Positions 20,665 through 29,954 of a DNA stretch of 64,000 nt are shown here, piece by piece; position 1 is the stretch's first letter; each line of letters starts with the position of its first letter. The DNA is taken from positions 1 through 64,000 of the forward strand of contig QAYY01000022.1 in assembly GCA_003054665.1 (NCBI GenBank). Direction: 5' to 3'. Origin of the DNA: Opitutaceae bacterium EW11. Its GTDB lineage: Bacteria; Verrucomicrobiota; Verrucomicrobiia; Opitutales; Opitutaceae. The notes under the pieces are model-generated. The model made no database searches, was not told where the DNA came from, and saw only the letters and a list, made by a program, of their open reading frames with translations. A program made the position numbers and the translations under genes.

Positions 20665-20768
20665 CAGGGGGAAGGGCGGCCGGCTTGATGGCGCCAACGC
20701 GTCTGCCCCGGGCGCCAATGGGTGGCGTTCCGCGGGCGAGCGATGCCGCCCCGCACGATTCGAGCTGT

Positions 20769-21425
20769 ATGAAGATTTCTCCTACCAAGCGATATGCGGT
20801 GCTGACGGGCGACATCGTTGGGTCGTCGGACTTGTCGAAGGACGAGCGCCAGGCGCTCCCGGACTGGATCCGGCAGGCGGCGCGCGAGACGCGGAAAACA
20901 TTCCCGGAGGCGGTGCCGCTCGAGATCGACATCTTTCGCGGCGACAGCTGGCAGCTCTTGCTGACCGACGTTGCCCGCTGCGTGCGGATCGCGCTGTTTT
21001 TGCGCTGTTGGCTGCGCGCGATCGGAAACGTGGATACCCGAATCGCCATCGGCATGGGCGGTGTGGATTTTGTGCCGAAGGATCGCGTTTCGGAAGGCGA
21101 CGGCGAGGCCTACCGTGCCTCCGGCAAAGCGCTCGAGACGCTGAGCGCAGGGCGAAATCCTCCGTCGCTGGGCATGGATTCGGCGCCGGACGAAGTCCGT
21201 GTGACGCTTCGGTTGATGGACGCGCTGGCGCAGGGATGGACGGCCAAACAGGCGCGAGCGGTCGGCGGCGCGCTCCGCGGCTGGATCCAGGAAAAGATCG
21301 CGCAGGATTGGCCTGAGACGATTTCGCAGCAGGCGGTGACCAAACATCTCGCCACCGCTCAATGGCCGGCCGTGCAGGAGGCGTTGGAATACCTCGAGCG
21401 TCGATATTCGGAAGAGGGGAAATGA
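20769..21425 (+). CDS. SatD-family protein
   Basis: This 218-residue protein begins with the SatD-type sequence YAVLTGDIVGSSDLSKDER. It has a predicted nucleotide-cyclase-like N-terminal fold (FRGDSWQLLL, RIAIGMGGVDF) and a C-terminal part that looks like a helix-turn-helix (AQGWTAKQARAV, TISQQAVTKHLATAQWP), which could bind DNA. SatD proteins are commonly encoded next to DUF3307 membrane proteins, as here. The family was named from a streptococcal secretion/acid tolerance locus, and its biochemical role is not settled. The ATG at 20769 is chosen because the family motif follows immediately. The leader-like element at 21425-21477 separates it from its partner. Confidence 0.8.
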   Translation: MKISPTKRYAVLTGDIVGSSDLSKDERQALPDWIRQAARETRKTFPEAVPLEIDIFRGDSWQLLLTDVARCVRIALFLRCWLRAIGNVDTRIAIGMGGVDFVPKDRVSEGDGEAYRASGKALETLSAGRNPPSLGMDSAPDEVRVTLRLMDALAQGWTAKQARAVGGALRGWIQEKIAQDWPETISQQAVTKHLATAQWPAVQEALEYLERRYSEEGK

Positions 21426-21477
21426 ATACAATATTAGGAGGTTGTTATGTGTCAAAACAACCTTTAGAGGTTGTATT
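21425..21477 (+). promoter_or_regulatory. Structured satD-DUF3307 intercistronic leader with mini-ORF
   Basis: AGGTTGTT (21439-21446) pairs perfectly with AACAACCT (21456-21463). The latter can instead pair with a second copy AGGTTGT (21468-21474), so the two hairpins exclude each other. AATACAA (21425-21431) and TTGTATT (21471-21477) can close the whole structure. A strong AGGAGG (21436-21441) precedes a six-codon ORF (ATG at 21447, TAG ending at 21467) lying inside the structure. The repeats could equally be a protein-binding operator. Confidence 0.55.
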
Positions 21478-21507
21478 TCAGGGCGCCTGTGATCGGAGGA
21501 ACACAAC

Positions 21508-22278
21508 GTGAACTTGGGCCCTGTTCCGCTCGGACTGGATCTTGCGACGGCTTTGCTCGCTGCGCATTTGCTGGGCGATTTCGTCTTTCAAACAGCCTGG
21601 ATGGTGCGGGAAAAGCGCCGACTCTCGGTTCTCACGCTGCATTCGCTGGTCGTCGCGGCGCTGTCGTATGCCCTCGCCGGCCGGTTCGAGATCTGGTGGC
21701 TCCCTGTCGTCGTGTTTCTGACGCACGCGCTCATCGACTTCGCCAAAGTGGAGTGCGGCAAAGGCGGGCAGTTGGCCTTTGTGCTCGATCAGCTGGCGCA
21801 CGCGGCCGTCATTGCGGCGATGGCTTGGGCAGCTGGGTACTTCGGTCTGCATTCATATTGGCTCCAGCAGTGGGGGCGAAGCTGGGTCGGAATACTCACC
21901 ATCCTTTCCGGCCTGATTCTTTCGGTCAGGGTGGGCAGCTTGCTCGTCGGGTTCTGGGTTCAGCCCTACCTGGACGAGATCCAGCGGCGCCGTCCGCCGT
22001 CGGCCGACGCCGTTTCCCAACCATCCCGGGGCCTTACCACCGGCGGACGGGTGATTGGCCAGTGGGAACGCGCTCTCATCTTCCTCTTCGTGGGCCTGGG
22101 TCAGTCGGCCTCGATCGGCTTTCTCGTCGCCGCCAAATCGATCTTTCGTTTCGGCGAACTGAAGGACCGCGAGAACCGGATGGAAGCGGAGTACATCACG
22201 ATCGGAACCCTGATGAGTTTCGGCTGGGCCCTCGCGATCAGTTACGCGACCTGGTTCATCGTGCGGTCGGGATTCTAG
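21508..22278 (+). CDS. DUF3307-family integral membrane protein
   Basis: This 256-residue polytopic membrane protein starts with the DUF3307 hallmark AAHLLGDFVFQTAWMVREKR and contains THALIDFAKVE, another conserved segment. About six to seven hydrophobic helices are visible, with a basic loop near 150-185. Translation starts at a GTG (21508) with a good GGAGGA seven bases upstream. It is the usual partner of SatD, whose gene precedes it. Function is unknown; a transport or stress role is only a guess. Confidence 0.82.
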   Translation: MNLGPVPLGLDLATALLAAHLLGDFVFQTAWMVREKRRLSVLTLHSLVVAALSYALAGRFEIWWLPVVVFLTHALIDFAKVECGKGGQLAFVLDQLAHAAVIAAMAWAAGYFGLHSYWLQQWGRSWVGILTILSGLILSVRVGSLLVGFWVQPYLDEIQRRRPPSADAVSQPSRGLTTGGRVIGQWERALIFLFVGLGQSASIGFLVAAKSIFRFGELKDRENRMEAEYITIGTLMSFGWALAISYATWFIVRSGF

Positions 22279-22338
22279 AGGGTTCGAAGCCGGAGTCCGG
22301 AGGGCGTGGCTCGGTCTCACGACCGACGGGGCCGCGAC

Positions 22339-24702
22339 CTACGGATTGGCGACACGCCCGATTCTCACCGCGCAGGCTTTGTAGCTGGGCTGACGCGAGT
22401 GCGGATCGAAGGCCGGAAAGGTCAGTTGATTCACGGTCTCGAAATGCATGGGCATAAAAACCTGGCCGGGCTGCACGGTGGGAGTGATCAGCACCACCGC
22501 GAGTGCGTGGCCTCGCCGGGACTCGACACGCACGCCGACGCCTTGACCGAGCTTCAGGCGCTCCGCATCGGCCGGATTGATTTCAACGTACAACTCCCGC
22601 GGAGCCAGACGGCGAAGGACTTCGCTCTTGTTGGTCCGCGTGCCGGTGTGCCACTGCGCTGAAGAGCCGCGACCCGTGAGCAGAAAAAACGGATACTCGC
22701 TGTCCGGCATTTCGGGCGGCTCCCTCGGCGCATCGAAGTAAAAACGAGCACGCTCGTCCGGCGTGAAAAAGCGTCCATCCTCGAACAGCCGGCGGCCTTT
22801 GCGCGGCGCGTTTGGCGCCGCTAATGGAGAAGGAAGAATGGAGAATGTAGAATGAGGATGCGACGGGCCCGAGGCGGGAAGAATGGCGGGGTTCGCTCCA
22901 GAACGTTCCGGTGGTGGAGCTCCTCCTTCCGAATTCTTCCTTCTGCCTTGCTCATTCTCCGTTAGGAGCGCATCGCGCTCCGTAAACGGCCACTGGATAC
23001 CGCCGAGTTCGTCGAGGTGCGCATAGTCCCTGATGCCGCTGAAATCGCAGGGGCGGCCGGCGGAGAGGCGCTTCAGCAACTGGAAGGTCGCCTCGGGGGA
23101 CGACCATTCGGTGAACAGGTCGCCGCAGCCCCACGCCGCTGCGATCAGTTTGAAAATCGCGAAGTCGTTCAGCGCCTGGCCGGGGGCGCGAGATACCTTC
23201 CGCACGCGTCCGATGCGTCGCTCGGAATTGATCATCACGCCGTCCTTCTCGCCCCAGCCGGCGGCGGGGAGGACGAGGTCGGCGAGCTGGGCTGTCTCCG
23301 TCGTGGCGTACATGTCCTGGACGACGAGAAATTCGAGTTTCTCACGCAGCCGCCGGAAACGGTTCTGATCGATCCAGGAATGAGCGGTATTCGTCGCGAT
23401 AACCCAGAGGCCCCGAATTTCTCCACGCTCGATGCCGTCGACGATCTGGTCGTAGGCCAGACTGGGCGCGTCGGGGATGAGCGCTGCGTCGATGCCCAGC
23501 ACGGAGGCGACGTGCGCGCGGTCGGAAACCCGATCGAAGCTGTATCCGCCCAGAAGCGACGTGGCGTTCCCAAAGAGCCGGGAACCCATGGCGTTGCACT
23601 GCCCGGTGATGGAATTGGCGCCGGTGCCCCGCCTGCCGATGTTACCCGTCATCAGCGCGAGATTGATGATGGCCTGGGCGGTGCGGGTGGACTCGTGCCC
23701 TTGGTTCACGCCCATCGTCCACCAGAACGAGACGCGCTCGTGATCGGCGATCAGGGAGCAGAGGCGTTCGAGCGTTTCGGCGGATATGCCGGTGGATGCA
23801 CTGACGACCTGGGGAGTGAACCTGGAAACGAACGCGGCGAACGCTTCGTAGCCCGAGGTGTGGGCGTCGACGAACGCGTGGTCGACGGCGTCGCGCAGCA
23901 CCAGAAGGTGCGCGAGCCCGTAGAGCAGAGTCAGGTCGCTTTTCGGCCGCAGCGGGACATGCAGCGTGGCGGCCATCGCTGTCTCGGTTGCGCGCGGATC
24001 GAGGACCACGATCTTCGGATTGCGCCGGTTCATCATCACGCGCTGCCAGAGGATCGGATGAGCGATGCAGGGATTGGCTCCGATAAAAAACAGGACATCG
24101 CTTTCCTCAAAATCCGAGTAGGCGAACGGCGGCGCGTCGAAGCCGAACGACTGCTTGTACGCCACGTGCGAGGTCGCCATGCACTGCCGCGTGTTCGAGT
24201 CCAGGTGGCTCAAGCGCATGCCGAACTTCGCCAGTGCACCGAGCAGCGCCATCTCTTCCATGACGATCTGCCCCGTGCTTAGCACGGCGACGGCGGCGTT
24301 GCCGTGGCGCTGCTGGATGGACTTGAACCGCTCGACGAACGCGGCGATCGCGCTAGGCCAGTTCGCCGGCCTCAACTCGCCCGTGCCGTCGCGCTGCAAC
24401 GGTTCCGTCGCCCGGTCCGCCGCATGCAGGGGCGCGAGTGCCTCCCAGCCTTTGGGGCACGCCATGCCTTGATTGACCGGATACGTGGGGTTGGCGGTGA
24501 GGTTGATCGCTTCTCCGGCGGAGTTGAGATGCGCCCGCAGGCCGCAGCCCGTGCTGCAGAATCCGCAAACGGTGTCCGCCGTCGCATCCGGATGCAGGCG
24601 CGTCGGCAGCTGCCCGAGGCCGAAGTCCGCCGGCTTGAGCAGCAGCTCTTGGGTCATCGGGCCCTGTCGGGCACGGAGCCACGGTTCCAGGCCGGTTGTC
24701 AT
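22339..24702 (-). CDS. nasA: Assimilatory nitrate reductase catalytic subunit (molybdopterin)
   Basis: This cytoplasmic molybdoenzyme reduces nitrate to nitrite. In 787 residues it has the N-terminal [4Fe-4S] motif CGFCSTGC with the fourth Cys in MACPKG, the molybdopterin oxidoreductase domain with the probable Mo-ligand Cys in NTRQCMATS, and the C-terminal dinucleotide-binding domain ([18 protein letters not shown]). The ATG at 24702 overlaps the stop of the DmsB-DmsC gene by ATGA. Between [14 protein letters not shown] and [18 protein letters not shown], normally a short linker, it carries about 50 extra low-complexity residues encoded by a spacer-repeat insertion (22821-22965) that keeps the frame. 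It is the last gene of the nitrate operon. Confidence 0.92.
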   Translation of the reverse strand: MTTGLEPWLRARQGPMTQELLLKPADFGLGQLPTRLHPDATADTVCGFCSTGCGLRAHLNSAGEAINLTANPTYPVNQGMACPKGWEALAPLHAADRATEPLQRDGTGELRPANWPSAIAAFVERFKSIQQRHGNAAVAVLSTGQIVMEEMALLGALAKFGMRLSHLDSNTRQCMATSHVAYKQSFGFDAPPFAYSDFEESDVLFFIGANPCIAHPILWQRVMMNRRNPKIVVLDPRATETAMAATLHVPLRPKSDLTLLYGLAHLLVLRDAVDHAFVDAHTSGYEAFAAFVSRFTPQVVSASTGISAETLERLCSLIADHERVSFWWTMGVNQGHESTRTAQAIINLALMTGNIGRRGTGANSITGQCNAMGSRLFGNATSLLGGYSFDRVSDRAHVASVLGIDAALIPDAPSLAYDQIVDGIERGEIRGLWVIATNTAHSWIDQNRFRRLREKLEFLVVQDMYATTETAQLADLVLPAAGWGEKDGVMINSERRIGRVRKVSRAPGQALNDFAIFKLIAAAWGCGDLFTEWSSPEATFQLLKRLSAGRPCDFSGIRDYAHLDELGGIQWPFTERDALLTENEQGRRKNSEGGAPPPERSGANPAILPASGPSHPHSTFSILPSPLAAPNAPRKGRRLFEDGRFFTPDERARFYFDAPREPPEMPDSEYPFFLLTGRGSSAQWHTGTRTNKSEVLRRLAPRELYVEINPADAERLKLGQGVGVRVESRRGHALAVVLITPTVQPGQVFMPMHFETVNQLTFPAFDPHSRQPSYKACAVRIGRVANP
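22821..22965. repeat. MITE-like spacer element inserted in nasA
   Basis: This segment is bounded by imperfect inverted repeats CTAATGGAGAA (22821-22831) and TTCTCCGTTAG (22955-22965). It is rich in GGAGAAT/CATTCT units and flanked by small hairpins (GGCGC..GCGCC on the left, GAGCGC..GCGCTC on the right). Its left part matches the spacer repeat at 31-66 in inverted orientation. It lies in frame inside nasA at a domain linker. Confidence 0.6.
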
Positions 24703-26318
24703 GCGGACGGACCTCCCGGCATTTTCGGAGCCACCACGGCCCGGAAGAACAGGTACCGTTCCGCGAGTTCGCCGGATAGAGCCAGCGCGGGGATGAGCCA
24801 ACGGGCGAACGTCGTTGGCGCACCGGCGGTGAAGGCGACTGCGCAGGCCGCCAGGCCGAGCGCAGAGAGCATGCGGAGTGAAAAGACCGGCCGGAGCGCA
24901 CCTGTGAGCAGGAGCGCCGTTTTCCGGTCGGTCGAGGGACGATCCTCGTCTTCGTCCTCGTCGAGGACGCGCAGCGTTCGTAGTTCGAGGGCGACCTTCG
25001 CCAGGGCGACCCCACCTGCGCTGATCGCCGCGGCTATCGTAGGCTGGACGGCAAAAGCCGCGGCGCAGCCAAACAACGCTGCCGTGCCGAAGAAACGCGG
25101 AGCCGTTTGACTCAGCCGCCAAAACCGGCGGTGCGTATCCACGTAGATCATCACGGAGCAGGCGAGACCAACGACTCCCAGGCCGATGGCGGCGATGCCG
25201 ACCGGCGCGGCGAGCCGAGAGGCCGACGGATGGCCGGCGGCGGTCAATCGAAACGCCGCGAAGACGAGAACGAACGGAAACCAGACTCCGAACACCACTG
25301 CTTCCCGACTGAGCCAGGAGCGTCGGAGTCCCAGGAAAATCCGCCACGCCCGTCTGGGCTGCCCGAGATGGAAGACGCTCGCGGCGAGCCCGAGAACGCC
25401 TGCCAGCGTCGCAATCAGGGCCAGGCGCGGATCAGCTCCGGCGGAAATCGCGGGCGCCAGCGTCCCGACTGCCATCGGAATGAAAGTCAGCATGATCACA
25501 AGGGGCCAATGCGCCGGCTGGGGACGGAGAGCAGCCGCGTCGGCAGGCGCAGCGTTGGCGGGCATCGTTCGCCGGCTGATGTAACGCGTGGTCGGCTGCG
25601 TATAATCCGGCGACGGCGCCAGAGCGAGAAAGGCCGAGGTGTCCACGCTCGGCGTTCCAGACGTGCGATCGACCTTGGCGGTCGCGATGCGAATCGCCTG
25701 GGTCGGGCACGCCTGGACGCAGGCCGGCGCTTCACCCGCGGCGAGTCGTCCGTGGCAGAGATCGCATTTGCGGACGATGCCCAGCCGTCCGCTGTATTTG
25801 GGGACGTCATACGGGCATTTGAGCACGCAGTACTGGCAGCCGATGCACTGGTCGTCGAGATGCCGGACGATGCCTGTGACCGGATCCTTTTCGTACGCCA
25901 GCACGGGGCAGCCGTTGAGGCATCCCGGATCGGCGCAGTGATGGCAAGCGGTTGTGATCGTCTGCTGAAACGGCTGCGAGCGCGTCCCTCCGACGACGAG
26001 GCCGACGTCCCGCCAGGTTTCGTCCTCGTCGAGACCGTTGAGCGAATGGCAGCCGGCGACGCAGGCTTTGCAGCCGGTGCAGCGATCCAGATCGACTTCG
26101 AAAGCGTATTGCTCTCCCGGAGACGGACGGCTGAGCGGAATCAACTCGCTCCAGGAGGTCGCCGATCTCTCCGCGCGATCGAAAGCCTCGGATGCGCGTT
26201 GAACCGGGGTCTGGAGCCGCTGTTGCTCGGCGAGGTAGTCGTCGACGAGCGTGCGTGTGAAACGGGAGGACGAAGCTTCGCTCGGCAGGGTGGAGTCGTC
26301 AGTAGACGTCCCGGGCAT
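24699..26318 (-). CDS. DmsB-DmsC-like fusion: ferredoxin plus membrane quinol subunit
   Basis: This 539-residue electron-transfer protein joins two subunits. Residues about 75-235 form a DmsB-type ferredoxin domain with four cysteine clusters: [11 protein letters not shown] at 80-90, [24 protein letters not shown], and the CDLC with later ACVQAC. Residues about 270-535 form a DmsC-like anchor with around eight membrane helices, the type that oxidises menaquinol. In DMSO reductases these are separate proteins. Here the fusion sits directly upstream of nasA (ATGA overlap) and overlaps the 3' end of the CysJ-like gene by 20 bases, so it probably feeds electrons to NasA. The N-terminal 70 residues are an unassigned helical extension. 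No twin-arginine signal is seen, so the iron-sulfur part should face the cytoplasm. Confidence 0.85.
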   Translation of the reverse strand: MPGTSTDDSTLPSEASSSRFTRTLVDDYLAEQQRLQTPVQRASEAFDRAERSATSWSELIPLSRPSPGEQYAFEVDLDRCTGCKACVAGCHSLNGLDEDETWRDVGLVVGGTRSQPFQQTITTACHHCADPGCLNGCPVLAYEKDPVTGIVRHLDDQCIGCQYCVLKCPYDVPKYSGRLGIVRKCDLCHGRLAAGEAPACVQACPTQAIRIATAKVDRTSGTPSVDTSAFLALAPSPDYTQPTTRYISRRTMPANAAPADAAALRPQPAHWPLVIMLTFIPMAVGTLAPAISAGADPRLALIATLAGVLGLAASVFHLGQPRRAWRIFLGLRRSWLSREAVVFGVWFPFVLVFAAFRLTAAGHPSASRLAAPVGIAAIGLGVVGLACSVMIYVDTHRRFWRLSQTAPRFFGTAALFGCAAAFAVQPTIAAAISAGGVALAKVALELRTLRVLDEDEDEDRPSTDRKTALLLTGALRPVFSLRMLSALGLAACAVAFTAGAPTTFARWLIPALALSGELAERYLFFRAVVAPKMPGGPSA

Positions 26319-28056
26319 AACGCTTCGCTGCCTTCAGTTGAGCGACGTAGTCGGCGGCCTGTTCCGCGGTTTTTCCCCCGGCGAGCTGGACGACGCGGTG
26401 GAGGGCGGCGTCGACGTCCTTCGCCATCCGTGATGCATCGCCGCAGACGTAGAAGTGCGCCCCGGCCTCCAGCCAGGCGAAGAGTTCGGCGGCGTTTTGC
26501 TCCATCCGGTGCTGGACGTAGATCTTTTCCGTCTGGTCGCGCGAAAAGGCGGTATCCAGACGAGTGAGCAAGCCTTCGCTCCGAAGCTGCTCCAGCTCCT
26601 CGCGATAGAGGAAGTCGGTCGCGGCTCGTTGGTCGCCGAAAAACAACCAGTTCTTTCCTCGAGCGCCGCGGGCACGCCGGTCGTGGAGAAACGCACGGAA
26701 GGGGGCGATCCCGGTGCCGGGGCCGACCATGATCATCGGCTTCTCGCCGTCGGACGGAGGGCGGAATGCGGTGTTGCGATGGACGAAGATGCCTACGCGG
26801 CTTTCGCCGGCCACGACGCGGTCGGAAAGAAACGTCGAACAGACGCCCTTGCGGCCGCGGCCGTTCAGATCGTAGCGCACGGTGCCGACGGTCAGGTGGA
26901 CTTCTCCGGCATGTGCCGCTGGGCTCGACGAGATGGAATAGAGGCGCGGCTGGAGCTTTTTGAGCCCGCGGACAAACTGCACGGGCGGAAGCTTTGTCTC
27001 CGGATGCGCGAGAAGGACGTCGATCACGTGATGGAATGCGACCGCCACGGAAACGCCGCCGGCGCCGCCCGCGAGCGAGGTTACCTCGGAGATCAGTTCC
27101 GGACTGGGCTTCCCCAGATCGTACGACGCGAGCAGCGCGCGCCGGAGCGAGGTGGTGCTCCCGTCGGGCGCGGGAACGGCTTCCTCGCCGTCGCAGCCGA
27201 GCAGTCCCAGGATGTCGGATACAAGCTCGGGGCAGTTCTGGGGCGTCACGCCCAGAGCGTCTCCCGCCTCGTAGATCAGGCCTGAGTTCTCCAAGGCAAG
27301 CACCACGTGGCGCACCTCTTTCGCGGAACCGTCGCCGTTGAGCTTGTCCGAGCGTACGAGCAGCGCGGAATAGGGATTCTTCCGGGAGTAGCCGCTCTCA
27401 AGCGGAATCTCTGCCTTGGTCTCGGCGGGAACCGCGTGGACCGCGGCCTGTGCCGCCGGCGCTGCGCCGCTTTTGTCGAAGGAGGAGAGAGACGTATCAA
27501 GCCAGCGGGTGAACTTATCCTCATACTCCAGATCACAGTCGACCCGCTCCGCGACGCGCTTTGCGCCGAGCTTTTCCAGGCGGGCGTCGAAATCTTTCGC
27601 GCATTGGCAAAAGTGAACGTAATTCGTGTCGCCCAAGCCGCAGACTGAGTACTGGAGCGCGCCGAGCGGAGTTCCACCGGCCTGTCCAAGTGCGGTCCAG
27701 AGCGTCTTGGCATTGTCCGGCGGCTCGCCTTCGCCGTAGGTGCTCGTGATGACGAGCAGGTGTTTTTCTCCGCTGAGCCGCGGCAGATCGGTCTGGCTCA
27801 TATCGAGCACCGTGGGAGCGAAACCGCGTTTGCCCGCCTCCTTGGCTGCGCGTTTGGCGAGACCCTCGGCGGTGCCGGTCTGTGAGCCGAACAGAATCGT
27901 GAGCGGTGTCAGCGTAGCCGCAGCCGGCGAGCCGGCCGGTGCCGTCGCGGAAATCGGCGCGCGAGAGTAGAGGCCTGCCAGAAAGCCGTTGAGCCACGCC
28001 CGTTGGTCGGGGGAGAACGGTGCCGTCTCAGGAATGAAGGGAGCGAAAGGTTGCAT
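26299..28056 (-). CDS. CysJ-like diflavin reductase
   Basis: This 585-residue protein has the sulfite-reductase flavoprotein layout. A flavodoxin domain (FGSQTGTAEG near 56-65, then TYGEGEPPDN) is followed by a connecting/FAD domain (RLYSISSSPA) and an NADPH-binding domain (GPGTGIAPFRAFL) ending in RYARDVY, as in CysJ. It should pass electrons from NADPH via FAD and FMN to a partner. In this operon the partners available are the NirA-type nitrite reductase upstream and NasA downstream. A role in sulfite reduction cannot be excluded. An N-terminal helix FSPDQRAWLNGFLAGL precedes the flavodoxin domain and resembles the N-terminus of the neighbouring NirA. Confidence 0.9.
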   Translation of the reverse strand: MQPFAPFIPETAPFSPDQRAWLNGFLAGLYSRAPISATAPAGSPAAATLTPLTILFGSQTGTAEGLAKRAAKEAGKRGFAPTVLDMSQTDLPRLSGEKHLLVITSTYGEGEPPDNAKTLWTALGQAGGTPLGALQYSVCGLGDTNYVHFCQCAKDFDARLEKLGAKRVAERVDCDLEYEDKFTRWLDTSLSSFDKSGAAPAAQAAVHAVPAETKAEIPLESGYSRKNPYSALLVRSDKLNGDGSAKEVRHVVLALENSGLIYEAGDALGVTPQNCPELVSDILGLLGCDGEEAVPAPDGSTTSLRRALLASYDLGKPSPELISEVTSLAGGAGGVSVAVAFHHVIDVLLAHPETKLPPVQFVRGLKKLQPRLYSISSSPAAHAGEVHLTVGTVRYDLNGRGRKGVCSTFLSDRVVAGESRVGIFVHRNTAFRPPSDGEKPMIMVGPGTGIAPFRAFLHDRRARGARGKNWLFFGDQRAATDFLYREELEQLRSEGLLTRLDTAFSRDQTEKIYVQHRMEQNAAELFAWLEAGAHFYVCGDASRMAKDVDAALHRVVQLAGGKTAEQAADYVAQLKAAKRYARDVY

Positions 28057-28142
28057 GAAAAAGGGGGAAGGTTGTGCGGGTTGCGATCGCGGACCTCTGA
28101 CCCGCAGCCCCTGGTGGGCGGGCGGTCCGCGTTTCCGGAGCG

Positions 28143-29951
28143 TTACTGCGATAGCATCTCCTGGAGCTGGCCGACGGTGTGACGGCGGCTCCAGCCGACG
28201 AACGTCTCTCCGGGGTGTTTGTTCGCGTTGTAGGCTCCCAGTATTTTCTCGACCAGGGGAGAGACCTCGTCGGCTCTCACGCCGCGAAATACCTCTCGGG
28301 CGATGCCTTGTTCTTCGCCCATGCCGCCGCCGAGCACGACGTGATAGCCTTCGGAGCCGTCGGCGAGTTTTGCCCCGACGAACCCGATGTCGCCGCAGTA
28401 GTGCTGGGCGCAGGAGTGCGGGCAGCCGGTGAAGTGAATGTTGACCGGGTGTTCAACCTCGACGCGGTGTTTGGCGAGCGCTTTGGCCAGCGCGACGGCG
28501 TGCCCCTTCGTATCCGCGGCGGCGTACTTGCAGCCGAAATTGCCGGTGCACGCGACGATCCCGCTGGTCGCGCTCGAAGGCTCCGTCACGAAACCCATCC
28601 GCTGCAGCGAGCGTTTGGCTGTCTCGACAAAGGCGTCGGGCACATGCGGGATGAGGACGGATTGCCAGACGGTGAGACGAAGTTCGCCCTTTCCATAGTT
28701 CGTCGCGACGTCGGCGAGCATGCGCATCTGTTTCGGTGTAAGGCGGCCGACAGGCACGCCGACGCCGAGCGAAGTGAAGCCCTTTTGAGCCTGTTTGTAC
28801 GCGCCGACCCAACCGTGCTTGATGAACGGGCGCCGCGGCTCGCAGGCGTCCGCCGGAAACCGCATGCACGGAAAGGCCAGCTTGCGTTCCGACTCGGCGA
28901 CGAACTTATCCGGACCCCATTTTTCAAGCAGGTATTTGAGCCGCGCCTTTTTCCGGTTGGTGCGGTCGGCGTTCTCGCTGAAAACCCGTATCATCGCGGC
29001 GGCGACAGCGACGACTTCGGACGGCTTTAGGAGCAGTCCTGCGTCGCGAGCGAAATCCTGATGGCCGGTGATTCCGCCGAGGTGGACGCGAAAGTACACC
29101 CCCGGCTCGGGTCGAACGGTCCCGGCCGGCGCTTTCTCGGCGGCGGCCGCGGTCACGCGCACCGCCATAAACCCGATGTCGTTGGTATCGGCCGCGGCGG
29201 AGAGGGTGCCCCCGCTGTCGAACGCGACGTTGAACTTCCGAGGGAGGCCGTAGAGGTCGCGATGGTTGAGAATGTAATGGTGCAGCGCTTTGGCGTAGGG
29301 CCGGACGTCGATCAGTTCATCGGGATCAAAACCGCTGTTTGGGGAGGCCGTGATATTGCGGATGTTGTCCGCGCCCGAGCCCCGAGAGGTGAGGCCGAGC
29401 TCCTGGAGCCGCACGAGCACCCGTACGATGTCGCGCGGGCGAAACTCGCGGACCTGAAGGTTGGCCCGGGTGGTGATATGGGCGTAGTTGCCGCCCCATT
29501 CGGCGATTTCGGCGACGCCGCGAAGCTGTTCCGCAGTGAGTTCGCCGGCGGGAATCCGCAGCCGAATCATGAAACTGTCCTGAGTCGGTGCGACGTAGAA
29601 AAGTCCGTGAAACTTGAATCGAAACGTGTCGGCCTCGTCGGGAAAACGGTCCGCTTCGGCGTGGGCGACGAGCTTGTCCCAGATATCGAGCGGGTTCTCG
29701 TCGTATTTCCAGCGTTCGGGTTTGCAGAGTTCGGAGAGCGGCGTCCCGAAGACCGTTTCCTCCTGAGGCGCAGCGGGCGCCGGTGCGGCGAGATTCTGCG
29801 CGCCGGGAGAGGGCGAGGCGGTCAGCTGTCCCGCGGCGTTGACCCCGACGAACGGCGGCAGCTGCGCGAGCGCGGCGAAAAAACCCTCGAGGTACTGCTT
29901 TTGCTCGCTGGAGAACCCGGCCGGAGAATCGGAGAGCAAGGGTGTGGGCAT
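28143..29951 (-). CDS. nirA: NirA-type ferredoxin/flavoprotein-dependent nitrite reductase
   Basis: This 602-residue siroheme and [4Fe-4S] enzyme reduces nitrite to ammonium with six electrons. The two tandem half-repeats of the nitrite/sulfite reductase family are present. The cluster/siroheme cysteines are in ACTGNFGC (C-x5-C) and GCPHSC (C-x3-C). Family members also include sulfite reductases; placement between a formate/nitrite channel (3-base gap) and nitrate reductase genes favours nitrite. The N-terminus has an extension with FSSEQKQYLEGFFAAL that is shared with the diflavin reductase encoded 86 bases downstream, perhaps a docking element between the two. Confidence 0.88.
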   Translation of the reverse strand: MPTPLLSDSPAGFSSEQKQYLEGFFAALAQLPPFVGVNAAGQLTASPSPGAQNLAAPAPAAPQEETVFGTPLSELCKPERWKYDENPLDIWDKLVAHAEADRFPDEADTFRFKFHGLFYVAPTQDSFMIRLRIPAGELTAEQLRGVAEIAEWGGNYAHITTRANLQVREFRPRDIVRVLVRLQELGLTSRGSGADNIRNITASPNSGFDPDELIDVRPYAKALHHYILNHRDLYGLPRKFNVAFDSGGTLSAAADTNDIGFMAVRVTAAAAEKAPAGTVRPEPGVYFRVHLGGITGHQDFARDAGLLLKPSEVVAVAAAMIRVFSENADRTNRKKARLKYLLEKWGPDKFVAESERKLAFPCMRFPADACEPRRPFIKHGWVGAYKQAQKGFTSLGVGVPVGRLTPKQMRMLADVATNYGKGELRLTVWQSVLIPHVPDAFVETAKRSLQRMGFVTEPSSATSGIVACTGNFGCKYAAADTKGHAVALAKALAKHRVEVEHPVNIHFTGCPHSCAQHYCGDIGFVGAKLADGSEGYHVVLGGGMGEEQGIAREVFRGVRADEVSPLVEKILGAYNANKHPGETFVGWSRRHTVGQLQEMLSQ

Positions 29952-29954
29952 GGT

